A stretch of DNA of 64,000 nt, taken from the NCBI GenBank assembly GCA_025200525.1, contig CM045758.1:64540598-64604597 (forward strand), given 5' to 3'. Each line of letters begins with the position of its first letter. Within the stretch, counting starts at the first letter, position 1. This document shows, piece after piece, positions 37,471 to 50,539 of the stretch. The notes beneath the pieces are model-generated. The model saw nothing but the letters and a program-made list of their open reading frames with translations. It searched no databases and was not told the origin of the DNA. Position numbers and translations under genes: made by a program. Source of the DNA: Camellia lanceoleosa (taxonomy: Eukaryota; Streptophyta; Magnoliopsida; Ericales; Theaceae).

Positions 37471-37623
<153 letters not shown>

Positions 37624-37655
37624 TAAAATATGCAAATATTAAGTCCATGACGTAA

Positions 37656-37877
<222 letters not shown>

Positions 37878-37880
37878 TAA

Positions 37881-38392
37881 TAATAATATGCATCTGCTAG
37901 TTTCTGTTGCTGATGAGAAAGAGATGACGATGAAAGTTTGTCTTTCTGTTTTTTCTCTTGTAGTCAATGGAATTCAGTAGGTGTTACTCTAGTGTTGTTG
38001 TTAGCTAGTACCAGTTTATAAAGTTGTTAGTGGGGCATTGGGGAACAAATGTCGAAAGTTTTTGCTTAAAAAATAGAATGAATAAATTCAAAGCTGTGTT
38101 CTTTGCATGCTATTCTGTTCTGTGCATATGCTACCAAATTGACTAAATTCCGACTGCATTGACGATAGAAATTATTTCATAACGATCAAGAAGAAGCAAA
38201 AAAATCAAGACTTTCTCAAACGTGACCAAGAAAACAAAGATGTTCAAAAAACTTGATCCTAGTTTATGTCAAAATCAAAGTAAATCGACTCATACTCACC
38301 CCTACATTATAATGCCAAATTTGGAGATACACTAAAGGGTTAGGTTTTTCTCATATTCACATATCAATATGAGAGAACTTGAAGGAGCAGTA
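37881..38392. other. Spacer downstream of the GDH copy
   Basis: No gene is seen. The first 150 bp may be former 3' untranslated sequence of GDH. The rest is AT-rich without clear repeats. Confidence 0.4.
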
Positions 38393-38935
38393 GAGCCCAC
38401 CACAAGTTTCGTTTCGATGATCTGAACAGTTTTCTTTTTAAGATTCACTGAGTAGAATATTTTTACAAAAAATCAAGATGATCACATCGGTAGTTATTTG
38501 TTTGAATCAAATTTGTATTATAAAAAATGGATGGTTATTCATAAAATTATATTTGTTGTCTATTTTTAAAAATAAATATGATTCAAACATATAGTTACTG
38601 ATATTTAGGCCCCGTTTGAGGAGTGGCTAAATTAGCCAATTAGCTAAAAAAAAGTTTTTTTTAAAAAAAAAGCAAACAAAAAACAAAAAAAAAAAACAAA
38701 GATTCTTTTTTTTTTTTTTTTTTTTTTTTTATTTAAAAAAAAAAAATCCCAACAAACAAGTTTTTTTTTTTTTTTTTTTTTTTTTAGCCAATAAAAAAAA
38801 GTTACTAAATTAGCCTGTTTCCAAACGAGGCCTTAATCATCTTAATTTTTTGTATAAATATTCTACCCAACGAGTCTAAATAAATGAATGGTTCAGATCA
38901 CTGAAATCAGTTCCAAAACGAATTTACCAAGCTCA
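38393..38935. mobile_element. Foldback element 2, split by a MITE
   Basis: The arm at 38,396-38,490 (GATGATCTGAACAGTT ... AGTAGAATATTTTTACAAAA) pairs with the reverse complement of 38,836-38,935. It shares GATCTGAACC and the AAAAAATCANGNTGATC end with foldback element 1, so the two are relatives. A Tourist-like MITE sits near the loop. Confidence 0.75.
38608..38832. mobile_element. Tourist-like MITE with TTA target duplication
   Basis: The ends GGCCCCGTTTGAGG and, reverse complemented, GGCCTCGTTTGGAA are inverted repeats flanked by TTA on both sides (38,605-38,607 and 38,833-38,835). The interior has long A and T homopolymers. The type fits PIF/Harbinger-derived Tourist elements. Confidence 0.78.
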
Positions 38936-39039
38936 AGCACAAGCCAAACCCTACATTAGAAATGAGGATTTTTTTTGGTCCTCTTGAAAACTAAGAAACT
39001 AAATGGACTTGAAAATTATAAATAATATCGAATCTATAT

Positions 39040-39499
39040 CTATATCTATATATATATATATATTAAGGAAAAAGGGATTTCTAACCCCCAAGCCTTGCAA
39101 GAGCTCCAATATTCCAATCTAAATTTTTTGATTTAAAAAAAAAAAAAATCTTGGCATTTATTAACTTCTCCCAACCCCCAAGCCTTACCCTCATAATAAC
39201 ACTTTAATGCATTAAGAACAAGCATAAAAAAAATTTCTTGAAAAGTTCAACACATGAATTCATTGAAAAGTCCCAACACATATGATTCTTATCTCTCATA
39301 ATAACACTTTAATGTATTAAGAATAAGTATAAAAAAAATTCCTTGAAAAGTCCAATACATATGAATTCTTGAAAAGTCTAACACATATGATTATTATCAA
39401 AATATTAAACTTTAATATAATATATATAAAAAAAAAAGACATTTAAAAAAAAAAAAAGACATTTAAAAATCACAATAACAATCTATATCTATGTATCTA
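39040..39499 (+). mobile_element. Partial Helitron copy, 5' part
   Basis: The segment TATATATTAAGGAAAAAGGG and the following CCAAGCCTTGCAAGAGCTCC match the starts of the other copies in this cluster (39,500, 51,272, 54,640, 56,307, 56,738). No 3' hairpin is present before the next copy starts. Confidence 0.6.
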
Positions 39500-39594
39500 T
39501 CTATACTATATATTAAACAAAATGGGGTTTTTAACCCCAAGCCTTGTGGGAGCTCCAACCTTCCAATCTAAATTTCTTGATTCACTACAAGAAA

Positions 39595-40290
39595 TTGCAT
39601 TTTTCGCAACGCAACAAAATATGTTGCTAAAAGGGAAAATTCGTTGGCAAAGAGTTTTGCCGACACACAAAGCTACGTTGGCAACCCGTAGGCAAAAGTG
39701 AGTTGGCAAAAGTTTTTGCCGACGAAATTATGATTGCGTTGGTAAAAGTAATGCCTTTAGCGACGAACATAGCCGTCGCTAAAAGCCTTCATCCGTCGTC
39801 GGCAATTTACCTTGCGTTGGTAAAAGTCATTAAAATATGATGATTGTGTGGCACTTTTCGCGACACAAATTTGCATGGGCAAAAAATATACTTTTAGCAA
39901 CAACATATGCGTCGGCAAAAGTAAACTTTTGGCGACACATTTGCGTCGGTAAATGTTGTCATTTGCCGACGATTTGTTTGTCGCTAAAACTTTACTTTTG
40001 GCAACGACAAATTGGCATTGGCAAAAAATGCACTTTTACCAACACAATATGAGTGGGGAAAGGTAACTTTTAGCGACACATTTACGTCGGTAAATGTTGC
40101 CATTTGCCAACGATTTGGTTGTCGATAAAGCTTTAGTTTTGGCAACGACAAATTGCCATTGGCAAAAAATACACTTTTAGCAACACAATGAGTGGGCAAA
40201 AATAAACTTTTAGCTACACATTTACCGACAAATTATTTGTCGAGAAAGCTTCACTTTTTAACAACGACAAATTTGCAACGACAAAAATAA
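39595..40290. repeat. Left subterminal repeat array of the large CACTA
   Basis: Many short imperfect copies of the type TTTGCCGACGA, GTCGCTAAAAG and TTGGCAACGACAAATTG in both orientations. Such arrays bind TNPA-like proteins in En/Spm elements. The matching right array is at about 50,540-50,881. Confidence 0.75.
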
Positions 40291-40299
40291 TTGAAACTC

Positions 40300-41943
40300 A
40301 TTTATAATTTTTTAAAAGATTTACAGATTTACAAGAGGCATCCCTCAGGCACCACTATAACAAACTAATAACATGGATATGAAATCACACAAAATACCCC
40401 TCCATACCCTTCCAGCCAAAACACCAGCAGTTGCCCGAACTTACACCTAATGACAACCCCCATTAATGAAAACCTGATCTATTACAGATTGGACAAAAGT
40501 CCTGACCCTTCCAAACATCAACAACACCAAAGCAAACATCCAACAACAACAAAGAAGACCTCATCGTAACAAACACCATCACAAAGAAGATCACCACAAA
40601 GATCTCAAAGAATAGCAAGAACATCACAAAGACACCGGAAGAATAGCAGATCAACAAACTGATTCAACACAGATCATCACCGATTCGAAAAAACCATTTC
40701 AACTCGGCAGTGTAATGAGTAAAAGTGTCACATGAGTGGAAGTGTCATATGAGTAGAAGTGTTAGTGCTTTATCATGTCTGTACATATACTAACAAGTAC
40801 AAGCAGATGGAGGTGTAGTTGAACTTTATTGTTTTGAATTGAAATGCTAGCTAACAGTTTGCTAACCGGCACTAACATCTCACTAGATTTTTTCTATTAC
40901 TGCTCAACTATCTACCAGAGTCAGATTTTGACATACTAGTGCATGTCAGTGCTCGATTTTACAAGCCATGTCATTAGTGGTGGATATGCAAAATATGTGA
41001 TGCACATTTAGTAATTACTATGATGCAGAAAGAACGACATCAAGCACCAAATCCATTTCCCACGTACAATGAGTTTGAGTACGTCACTGAAGCACCAAAA
41101 GAATTATCACCTGAAGCATGATTTCTAAGAACCACAATAAAATGTAACTTGTAACAATTTCAAATTACTAGCATTTCAAAAAAGTTTTTAAATAAATCAA
41201 CCAATCAAAAGAAAGAACGAGCAAAGAAAAGCGAAATTCATAAGTGAGATAGCCTACCTACATGAATCCTTTTTCGTCATGTTGCTCTATCAAGGGTTAT
41301 ATGCTCAATTAAATTAAATGAATTCATATAAATTTTTTTACTACAAACTGAAATTGACAACTAAAAAAGAAACTGTGAGAAATACACTCAATCAAGAGAA
41401 ATTATGAAAGCAGCAGCTTAACTAAACCATAATTTCAAACAATTAAGAAAGAAGCACCGCTTCAAACTACTCACCAAAATACCAATGTAATTGTAGCTTC
41501 TTTGCAGAACTCGCCACCAATAAGTTAAGAGGACATATTTAGCAGCCACCATCATGCCCACACTCATTAATCAAGACAAGACACAAGGACTGAGCAAACA
41601 ATGCCTCATCCCAACTTGTCAGGTTATCTTATGAACCAAAATCCCCATCCCAGATCCCCATCCATTATACTCGAGATTAACTACCATATTTTATATCAAA
41701 CAGAAAAAGTATCTAAAAAATTATAATTTCAAAGTAAGAACATTATACAGGCAGATAATTCAATGAAAATAAATTCACTCACTTGATAAGCCAATGGAAC
41801 TCTTCCTCCTTCTCTCGAAAGCGACCAAAGTCACATGTCCATCTATGACCTAGAAAAGAAACCTAAAAATCAACAAGTGATACTAAAATAAATCAACCAA
41901 GTGAACCCACAGATTGCTGGCTGACCACGTTTGTGAGATATAC
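40300..41943. other. CACTA interior without recognised genes
   Basis: AT-rich sequence with no convincing coding region. Minus-strand frames of 64 residues or less are without recognisable motifs. Confidence 0.4.
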
Positions 41944-42622
41944 CTTATCAATGTCAAACCCTGCTGGGACAAGAATACTGAACGGATCCTCTCGTGGAAA
42001 GGTGTCAACCATCCGCTTCTTGCATTCCTTCAGCCACCCTTCATCATTAAACCCGTCATGCAAATTCAAAAGATCGTTGAGTAGTCTCATAGCCGGAGTA
42101 GCTTCCCGTTTCAAAATCTCAGTCTACATTGTTAGGCAAGTCTCAGATGTATATCTACATAAATGAACAGGTAAAGAAGCAACACAACTGAAATTCGAAA
42201 GAAAGGTTGGGAAGAGAAAAGGACACACTAATCATGTCATGCAAGATGAGGTAGGCTGAAATTATTCTGCTGGTAAGAACTTATTAGGATTTTAGCAGAC
42301 TAGAAGATTCGTTATGGAAAATAAGAAGCAATTCATAAAAATATAAAATTTCATAGGGATTGATACAATTGCCATCTCTGGCAATGCAACAAGTTGCCAC
42401 ATGTAGAGAAAGACAACATAGACTACAGGTTACACAAAGGATCCAAGACAAACTTGCATAAAGCAGATCATTAGTCAATAAATAAGTGGCATTAGTCGTA
42501 CAAGTTGAACGGAAATTAAAAACCTGACATCCATTCAGAGGTGTAGATTAAATAGGATGAGCAGTGGATACCTCAACCCGTCTGTATAAGAGATCAAGAC
42601 TTCTAACAGCATCCTTCTCATC
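41944..42622 (-). pseudogene. Two exons of an unrecognised host-like gene
   Basis: On the minus strand an exon at 42,622-42,572 (17 codons, D-E-K-D-A-V-R-S-L-D-L-L-Y-R-R-V-E) is bounded by TTTTTCAG and a GTATCC donor. The next at 42,123-41,944 (60 codons) follows ATGTAG and ends at AAG|GTATAT. The joined frame stays open, with R-E-A-T-P-A-M-R-L-L-N-D-L-L-N and F-P-R-E-D-P-F-S-I-L-V-P. The composition and exact splice sites are those of a plant gene under constraint, not of a transposon. I sense a conserved plant protein but cannot name it. It lies inside the CACTA, downstream of the PP2C exons in the same orientation, so it could form the 3' part of a chimeric transcript. Confidence 0.6.
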
Positions 42623-42645
42623 CTGAAAAAACATAATGAGTACCT

Positions 42646-42648
42646 TCT

Positions 42649-42690
<42 letters not shown>

Positions 42691-42691
42691 T
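42646..42691. repeat. (GA)n microsatellite with G-run
   Basis: A GA dinucleotide run ending in eight or so G. Confidence 0.9.
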
Positions 42692-43055
42692 GTTCTTCAT
42701 TTTACTACTTGGCTTGTTTACAGTCCCAAGTGTGGCTACTTTCATAAGGAAAAAAGAGAAGGAAAAAAAAATGTGTTTTGCAAGAAATTGGAGGTCAATT
42801 TACAATGCTGATATGAATTGTACGAAAGAATGAACTTTCATGCACTTTCTATCATGTTAAACAAAAACACGAGAAAACTTTATTTTTTTTCTCTTTTTTG
42901 AATTTCCACCACTTCTATCTTAACCAAACTCACCCACAGATATTCAAGATCATGCTCATACCTTCATTTCAAGACTTCAAAAAAAATTCTGAAGTTTTTC
43001 AACCCTAAAAAAGAAGAGTATATTGAGATTAAACACTTTGCTTGAGAATTCTTAC

Positions 43056-43880
43056 CCCATCAGTTGCTAAAACCACAAATTCATCTTGGTCTGTAAGCTT
43101 CCTATAACAAAACTTCAGGGGTTGAGATTAGTCCAAAATCTTTCAAGCAAAAATCTCCAAAAGCCCTTGCCATCGCTAGCCCAGGGCAATCTCGCCAGCA
43201 TCCATACCAAACACCTTTGGTTCTTCCTCCAATGCAAAAACTCTTCCCTCACTATTCTTAATTCTCTCCGCTTCATCTGAATAACATTAGGAGAAGGAAA
43301 AAGGGAAAAAGAAAAAGAGTCAAATGACACAACATTTTAATCTTTTATTGAAGAGGTATTGAAAGAGATCGCAACCTACTTGGAAGATTCGGTTTCAAGT
43401 CGACTGTGAGTTGGACAGAAACAAGTTGATCTTTCTCGCCTCTCGTACAAAGAACTGCACGCGAATCCCCCAAATTTGCAATCACCAAGTGTTCGCCCTG
43501 AAAATTTGAACGATCATTGATCAATATTCAATTATCATCACCTTATTATCAACTCGCATCCAAATTTGTGTATTGAACAATACCTGTCTGAGTACTGCTA
43601 CTGATGTTGAGCCACTGCATTATGTATCAATAGTAACATTGTGACAGAGATCTTCATCCATCTCCGCAAATGATTTGATTAAAGTCTTCTTCCATGAAGA
43701 GAAAAATGGATTTTTAGAAACTTCTTCTTCTTCTTCTTCTTCTTCTTTGGTGTTGTTTTTCTCATCATCAACATCATTGTTGCCATTAATTTGTGAGTGC
43801 TTGCCTGTGCACAATAAAGGAAATTCCCAATGCACAATAAAGTATTCCCAAGTAAAACTCACACACAACCACTCACTCAC
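43056..43880 (-). pseudogene. PP2C-type protein phosphatase exons (captured, broken)
   Basis: Three minus-strand exons are seen: about 43,850-43,584, 43,497-43,381 and 43,276-43,056, with AG acceptors and GT donors. Translations include S-W-K-K-T-L-I-K-S-F-A-E-M-D-E-D-L, C-S-G-S-T-S-V-A-V, H-L-V-I-A-N-L-G-D-S-R-A-V-L, V-Q-L-T-V-D-L-K-P-N-L-P, R-A-F-G-D-F-C-L-K-D-F-G-L-I-S and D-E-F-V-V-L-A-T-D-G. These are ordered motifs of the plant PP2C Ser/Thr phosphatase domain, including two metal-binding Asp regions. A stop replaces the residue before C-S-G-S, and exon 3 has two frame shifts with a deletion before A-M-A-R-A-F-G-D. An acidic Glu run (GAA)n precedes the first block. The C-terminal third of the domain is absent. 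Confidence 0.82.
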
Positions 43881-44639
43881 TCATTGGTGTGCAATAATGT
43901 GAGATCTCTTTTGTAGATCATTTTGTTAGTAGTTACCACTAACCAATAAAGAAAATGGAAGATTTTTTTTGTCTCCATGCCATGATTGGTTGAGCTCTAA
44001 CATGGAGTTTATATCCAATCAAGAACAACCAAAGAAAGCAAAAACAAAAGCACAAAACAAAGAAGCCAAAGGCAAAAACTGGGCAGAGTAACGCTGCCGC
44101 CGCCAGACATTGCAGATTGTACACTGTGTCAAAGATGTAATGCAAGTGGTCGCCACCCACAATACTAAAACATAACAGATTATGAACCAGACCATCCCAA
44201 CAGATTGTATCCATTATATATCATAGGGGAACTATAATGATCATGGTGAACATACATGATAAATGCTTTCCCATGCATTTATAACTCATTTGCATTTCAA
44301 TATCCCAAATTTTATTCAAATATCCAACAATATTAAACATAAGAATCCTAAAATGCGTCTAACTATATCCTACAATTCCAAACATAATAATTTCAAAAAG
44401 TATATAAACATTGAATAGAAAAACCTATAAAACGAAACAAAGAAAAATTAAATGAATGCCAACGTGCAAAACAATATATATCACTACGGAACCACGAACA
44501 TCCATCACCAACCTGTGAACAAAAAGATAAAAACATGAGTATTTTATTAATGCATTAACTTCAACAATAATATACAATTTTATTAGGATTGGTTAAATAA
44601 AGTAAATCAATTTAATGAGGTGTCAAATTTACCTCTATT

Positions 44640-46824
44640 TCAACCGAGAGAAGTTTCATCCTCCCTTACACCCAATGGATCCTCCACGACATTGTTGCTT
44701 GGAACTAACCCCGGAATGTTTGCTAGATCTATCCCATTTTTTGCTGCCAACATTTGAATGATAGTTTGCATTGTACTCATGTTTTGAGCCTGGTCAACTA
44801 ACTGCTTTCCTTGGTCAGCTAATTGTTGTCGTTGGTCAACTAAGCTTTGTTGAAGAACAATCACCTCGGAGTTAGGAGCCTCAAAATGTGTAGAAGATGA
44901 AATCTTGTTCTTGCGGATCCCGTATCCTTCAAGTAGACCGACCTCTTCCCAAGTACTTCTCTGGAAATCGCTCCTCGAGACAATGGATGTGTGACACTAG
45001 GTTGAGATTGCTCAGCAATCTTTGAAACCATAGTGGCCTATGAATGAAACATAAATAAGCTTAACACATAATATCAAAATGCAAACATTTATTATTGAAA
45101 TTGAAAGGCTTATGGTTACATGGTGTTCCTCAGCTGTGTTATTTATCCACACTCCCCCATGTCGGTGACGTTTGTGGGTGTCCTCGAATAGTTTCGTAAT
45201 AGTCGGTTTGCTTCCTTGTACCTTCCATTTCATTAGATTTTCTAGTCAATCAATAATTCTGTATTTATAATTTACTATATTCAAATTTGTAAATCTACAC
45301 TTACAATGATAGATGCTCGCGATGCAAATGATCTCGAGCCGCTCGTATGATTATACTTCACACAACCTCTCGCTTTCATTGCATTCTCTGACTTTACCTA
45401 CAAATTAAACAAAAATTAGGTATTAATATACAAGAGGATGTTACTTTAGTAAATATTTTTATAAATACCTTCCAATCATCAGTTTCCCACAGATTGTCGA
45501 TCATCCATTCCCAATCATCCTTTGTACAAGGATATAGTATCTGACTTTTGAGGTCAGATACATTGTCTTCTTTAAGGGATTTGTAGTGTGTGTGTAATCT
45601 ACTTTTCCATTCATTGTACAAAGTTTGGCACTTATGATCAATAATACATCTCACATCCACATCATTATTGTAGTCCCCAAAGTCAAAAGTTTGCTGCAAT
45701 TGGAAATAATAAAATTCAATATATTTTATATATCATTGCGATTAACATAAATAACATGTTAAATATATAACACATATTTCAAATTACCCCAACTCTTGTA
45801 ACAATGGACTCTCTTAACCCAAAGGCAATTTCTAGCCATCCATCATTTCGAACTGGGGCATGTACTCGAATTTGTTGACCAAGAGCAGCTGCTAGCGGTG
45901 TGGCGTAATCCCCTTCTATTGCTTTGGTCAAATGGTTTAGTGTAACAGGTATTCGATCACCACGTTCCTTTCTAATCTTCTCCACATTCTTTCCTCGGGT
46001 CGGTCCTCGTACACGTTTCTTGCCTAAAACTAGAATTGATGCTATTATGACCAAAATTTTATTCAATTTAGTTGACATAAAACATGAATGCACTAAATAA
46101 ATATTGAGATAAGAAACTATCATTTCATTTAAGTGGTCATTTATTTCTCACCTCCACTGTTAGTCACAGGACTTGAAAGGTGGTTAGGCTGAGTGGCGGA
46201 GGTAGGGAGCTGATCGGGCCTAGTATGTAAGGCGGGAAGATGGATAGGTTGGGTCGAGACCTCAGGTGTGCTCTCTGAATGATTAACTTGTGCAGCTACA
46301 GGTCGTCTCGGAAGAGTAAGTGTATCTTCATCAGCAATACTTCTGTTTTCCCTAGGTGTTTGTGATGCTATTAAGCGAGCTGCACACCTATTTGTTTTCC
46401 TACTGGGACCCATATGAATATCCTGACATAATATAAAAAAGAATTGTTAATACATTTTCAATAATTTAAGGTTGCTTAATAAAAAAAAAAAATTGAAATA
46501 ACTAAACATACCACAAGTAATATAACAAGTGGAAAAAATAGAGAAATTACTTTTTAAACACAAATTTATTACCTCAATCACTTGAGAATCAAAAGGCTCG
46601 CCATTATCACTTGAAGAACTCAGTCCTTCATCATCATCAAGTGGTTGATAGTCCTCGTCATTATCAGTTTCACCCACCTTTCTCTTTCCCATCCTACAAC
46701 TTTCACTATTGTCCTTTTCAATAGAACCAAACATTGAATTCTTGAGGGACTTTATCCCTAGAGCATCAAATCTGATTTTATTGTTCTGGATTGTTTTTTT
46801 CCTATCCTTCTCATATTTCGTCAT
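44640..46824 (-). CDS. TNPA-like protein of the CACTA element (Ptta/En/Spm family), multi-exon
   Basis: Minus-strand exon-like pieces run from an ATG at 46,824. The first (46,824-46,572) has M-T-K-Y-E-K-D-R and an acidic Ser-rich tail. The second (46,413-46,153) is Pro/Ser-rich. The third (46,020-45,790) has R-V-R-G-P-T-R-G-K-N-V-E-K-I and V-R-N-D-G-W-L-E-I-A. The fourth (45,690-45,475) has L-Y-N-E-W-K-S-R-L-H-T-H-Y-K and D-W-E-W-M-I-D-N-L-W. Later ones give Y-N-H-T-S-G-S-R-S-F-A-S-R-A, F-E-D-T-H-K-R-H-R-H-G-G-V-W and a Gln-rich coiled coil (44,864-44,640). This order is that of plant Ptta/En/Spm transposase-family proteins, the TNPA-like DNA-binding partner. Frames look fairly open, so the gene may still encode protein. 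Exact exon limits are not resolved. Confidence 0.72.
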
Positions 46825-47069
46825 CTTCGGACTAATTTGCCAAGCTTCATAAATGATTTACCGCTTCGGACATCTTTGTAGCATACACATGGCATATAAT
46901 TAAATGAAATGAAATAGAGAAACAATGCTATGAAATTTGAAAAACAATGCCATGCAATGTAAACCAAGCAATTTATTATTAAACTATAACACTTGTCCAT
47001 ATAATTAAAAATTAAATAGTACATATCATAATCTATATCAAAATCTATATCAAACACTACATATCATAA

Positions 47070-47270
47070 TCTATATCAAGATCTATATCAGGATCTGCAT
47101 CAACATCAGGTTGTCTATGCAGTTCATCATCTTCATCATCATTATACTCTATGATTGTGTCGTCATCGTCATCATTGCAAACTAAATTCTCTGCCATTAG
47201 TTGATCATTGAAAACGATCTCAGGATCCATATCATCCCTGCTGTATTGAACATCAGATTCCGGTCCAAAT
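47070..47270 (-). CDS. Acidic exon-like ORF, unrecognised
   Basis: On the minus strand a frame has D-D-M-D-P-E-I-V-F-N-D-Q-L and a run of five Asp, and continues to D-P-D-I-D-L-D-I-D-Y-D. It lies upstream of the TNPA-like gene and may be its first exon or the remains of another CACTA gene. Simple-sequence origin of the Asp runs is possible. Confidence 0.3.
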
Positions 47271-48239
47271 AAAAAATAAAAAATAATTGAAGATAAATTA
47301 TATAAATATAGTCTCTAATGTTTGAACAATATGTAATAGAAATTCAAACAGTAGAAATCCAAACAGTTTCTGCAGATTGTAATAGAAATCCAAACAGTAG
47401 TTACCCTCGTAACAACATAAAAAAATAATAAAACAAACCCATTTCCCTATCCCCATTCCCTGTCACAAAAATCTCTATGTTATAAGGACTCAAGTATGGG
47501 CATTAGGTGCCGGTACGTATATGTGTCAAATTTATCTAATTCGCAATCCCAATTTCATATTTATTTTATTTATTAATTATTTATTAAAGGTAAAATATGT
47601 TACCAAAACATGGCTTTTTTTACGCATATGATGGGAGTTTTATGCATAGTTTTGTAGTAAGCTCTACAACTTAAACATATTTGTTGGGCATGTCCAACTA
47701 GACATGTCGAAACATATCCCATACCTTAGTGACAAGTTTACTAAAAGGTACTTGACAAATTTTAAATGGTACAATGGAAAAGATGCAAAAGAAAGGAACG
47801 AAAGAAATTTTATCATTTGCGCCATCATATAAAATTGGAAATGAATCAGAAAACTATTGGAACATTCCAGCTACAAAGAAAAATCAAACATCACAAAATC
47901 GCATTGCGTTGAATGGCCAACTACCAATTTTGTTTCAATTAAGCACCCTAACATTATATAACCGAAATGATGATTCAATACCTACTCCTTCCCCACCCCC
48001 ACAAACAAAAAAGAAGGAAAAGAAAAGAAAATAGACTTTGTGCGGCAAGAAACATTGCCACGTAACAAAGAATAGAATATACATATTTATATGACGGGTT
48101 GTCGATTATCCCTTGAATTCCCAAAAATAATATTTGAAATCTTAATAATGACAACATTCTACAACAAAGTATAACACAAGAATCATTGAAAACATAATTT
48201 TGAGATCCAAGTGTCTCTTAAGCACTAAAATTTGATATA

Positions 48240-48355
48240 CCAAGTTCAAGCCGTACCCATACCCGTACCCGTACCCACACTCTACTTTTTTTGGATTTTA
48301 CTGTATCAACGTACCCATACCCATACTCATACCTATACCCATGCTTCATGGCATG
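48240..48355 (-). repeat. End of a GTACCC/GATACG-type element, related to 32,863
   Basis: Read on the minus strand it has the same layout as the left end of the element at 32,863. It starts GAAGCATGGGTATAGG, has a hexamer-like array, then the shared core (TGATACAGTAAAATCC, then AAAAAAAGTAG), and a second GGGTACGG array. A possible other end near 47,491 is weaker. Confidence 0.55.
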
Positions 48356-49770
48356 TATGTTAATTAGAAATAACAATCAAAGGCATGGCTCATACTAATA
48401 TGTATCAAATAAGTAGGAGACATTGATATAGCTCCCATCAGACAATATAAAGTTTGAAAAGAATAAATCTTATCAACATATCTTCACTTGTTGGCATAAG
48501 CCTTCAAAATATGAATGTGTTCACGTAAATATCTGATAACTCCAAGTTAGACTCCTTCCTCTAACATTTATAAAAAATCAAGCGCAATGATATTTTGATG
48601 GCTCTAGTAACTCCAAGTTAGACTCCTTCCCCCTAGATTTATAAAAAATTCAACCACAGAAATCACAAAAATTGAATCAATGATAAGCCCAACAGCCCAT
48701 TAAATTAACCAAAAACAGTACCCTAACTTAGAAGTAATCCCATACTAAACCCCCAAAAAAAATAAAATAAAAACAAAAACCTCTTTTCTATTTACTCCCT
48801 CTCTTTCGTCCTCATTACCAACATGACGACCAACTTTGAATTGCACTCAAAGTTCAACATATTTTTTCAAGACCAACACGAGATCAATCAGAGTTCCAAG
48901 CTCATGATAGGTCGGTATGACCAAATGACATAAAAAACACCAAATTCAACAGAAAATATGATTTAATTTGGACTATTTTTATTTTTAATTTTTTTTCCCC
49001 TGAATCTACATGAGGTTGAGCCATCTAGTTTTAATTTGGGTCTTTACTGAAGGCAAATGATGCACATCTCTGTTTTGTTATTTTTGGTAATCCAAAACTC
49101 AGAGAAATGCCATTCATATTTGAATGCATAGTGCCTCTTATATCACTGATTCAATCTGCAAATTTTCTTAACATCCAGTCCAGCAACCTGTCACTCACTA
49201 ATCAAGCCAATTCAAACCTATTTATCTGCAAATGCCATACATTTCTCACACCCTCTAGACCCTTAATCTATGGTCTTTCCACAAAAAAACCCCCACAGAA
49301 ACCTATTTAAATCTTTAGGACCACTGATTCAACAACAAAACGAATATCTTCATTTACTACAGATTAGGATTATGTATTAGGAAAATAGGGTCATGGAGGA
49401 GTTCAACTACTAGTAATAACTTTTTCACAAGACAATCAAATTGATTTGAGGAGTGCTATTAGACAAAGTGAAAATAGACATACATAGCTTCAGTTACAGA
49501 ATAGACAAAGTGAAAATAGACATACATAGCTTCAGTTAAAAAATTGAGAGAGAGAAGCAGGGGAAGTGAGATACAAAGCAAAGAGGGAACAAACCTGAAT
49601 CACCGATGGTCTTGCACGGCAGCAGCAAACGGCACCAACGAATCCTTCAAAATTCTATGGGACTTGGAATCTCTTTCTTCTCTCTATGGGACCTGAGATC
49701 AATAAATAGTCTTTGATCCTTAATATCAAAATACACAGCAACTATATTCAATATATATTTATATAATAAA

Positions 49771-49789
49771 TCGATCGATCGATCGATCG

Positions 49790-49821
<32 letters not shown>

Positions 49822-49822
49822 C
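49771..49822. repeat. (ATCG)n and (GA)n compound microsatellite
   Basis: Six or so ATCG units run directly into a GA run. Confidence 0.92.
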
Positions 49823-50539
49823 TACCTTCAGTTTTCTTTGAAATTGATTAGCTTCAAAAACCCTAAGAACTGAGAAAAGAGTAAGGAACCCAAATCAGCG
49901 GGGATTAAGGAACCGTCCATGATCAAAACCGGGGAAAGTTCGCGCCAATAATATTTTAGGGATTTTGGGATTCTGATTTTCATGTGTTTCGGTGGGTTTA
50001 TAACAATAATAAAATGCTATAAATAAATGTTATAAATAAAATTGGAATGATCAATAAATGTTATAAATAAATGCCATTTTAAACTTAACTGATCTTTTAA
50101 AAGATTATTAAAATTGGAATGAATGTTATAAATAAATAAAAAAATTAAACTAATTTGAACACTAAAAATCAAAATTATATTTTTAAATTTTAAAAAATTA
50201 TTTATGACCTCATAAAAAATAAAATTACACAAAAATAATAAGTATTTTTTAATTTTTTCACCAATTTTTTTTTTAAAAGTTTTTTAAGAAAAACAATTCT
50301 AAAATAAGTTTCTAAAAATAAAATCAAACATATTGAAATTGATAATTTAACCAGATTCTTTGAAAAAGTTTTGATTATCTCAAATTAGCTATCTAAACTT
50401 AAGAGTGTTTTTGGGCTTGATGGATTCATTTTGTGATCTAATTCGATGATCACTTTAATTTTACAATTCAATAATTAGAATATTTAAAAAAAATTGAAAA
50501 ATTATAATAAAAATACAAGTAACTAAATCACCTCATTTC

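Noticed and set aside
41783..41849. Possible third exon of the unrecognised gene (minus strand)
   Set aside because: Splice-like borders exist, but the frame gives no conserved-looking peptide.
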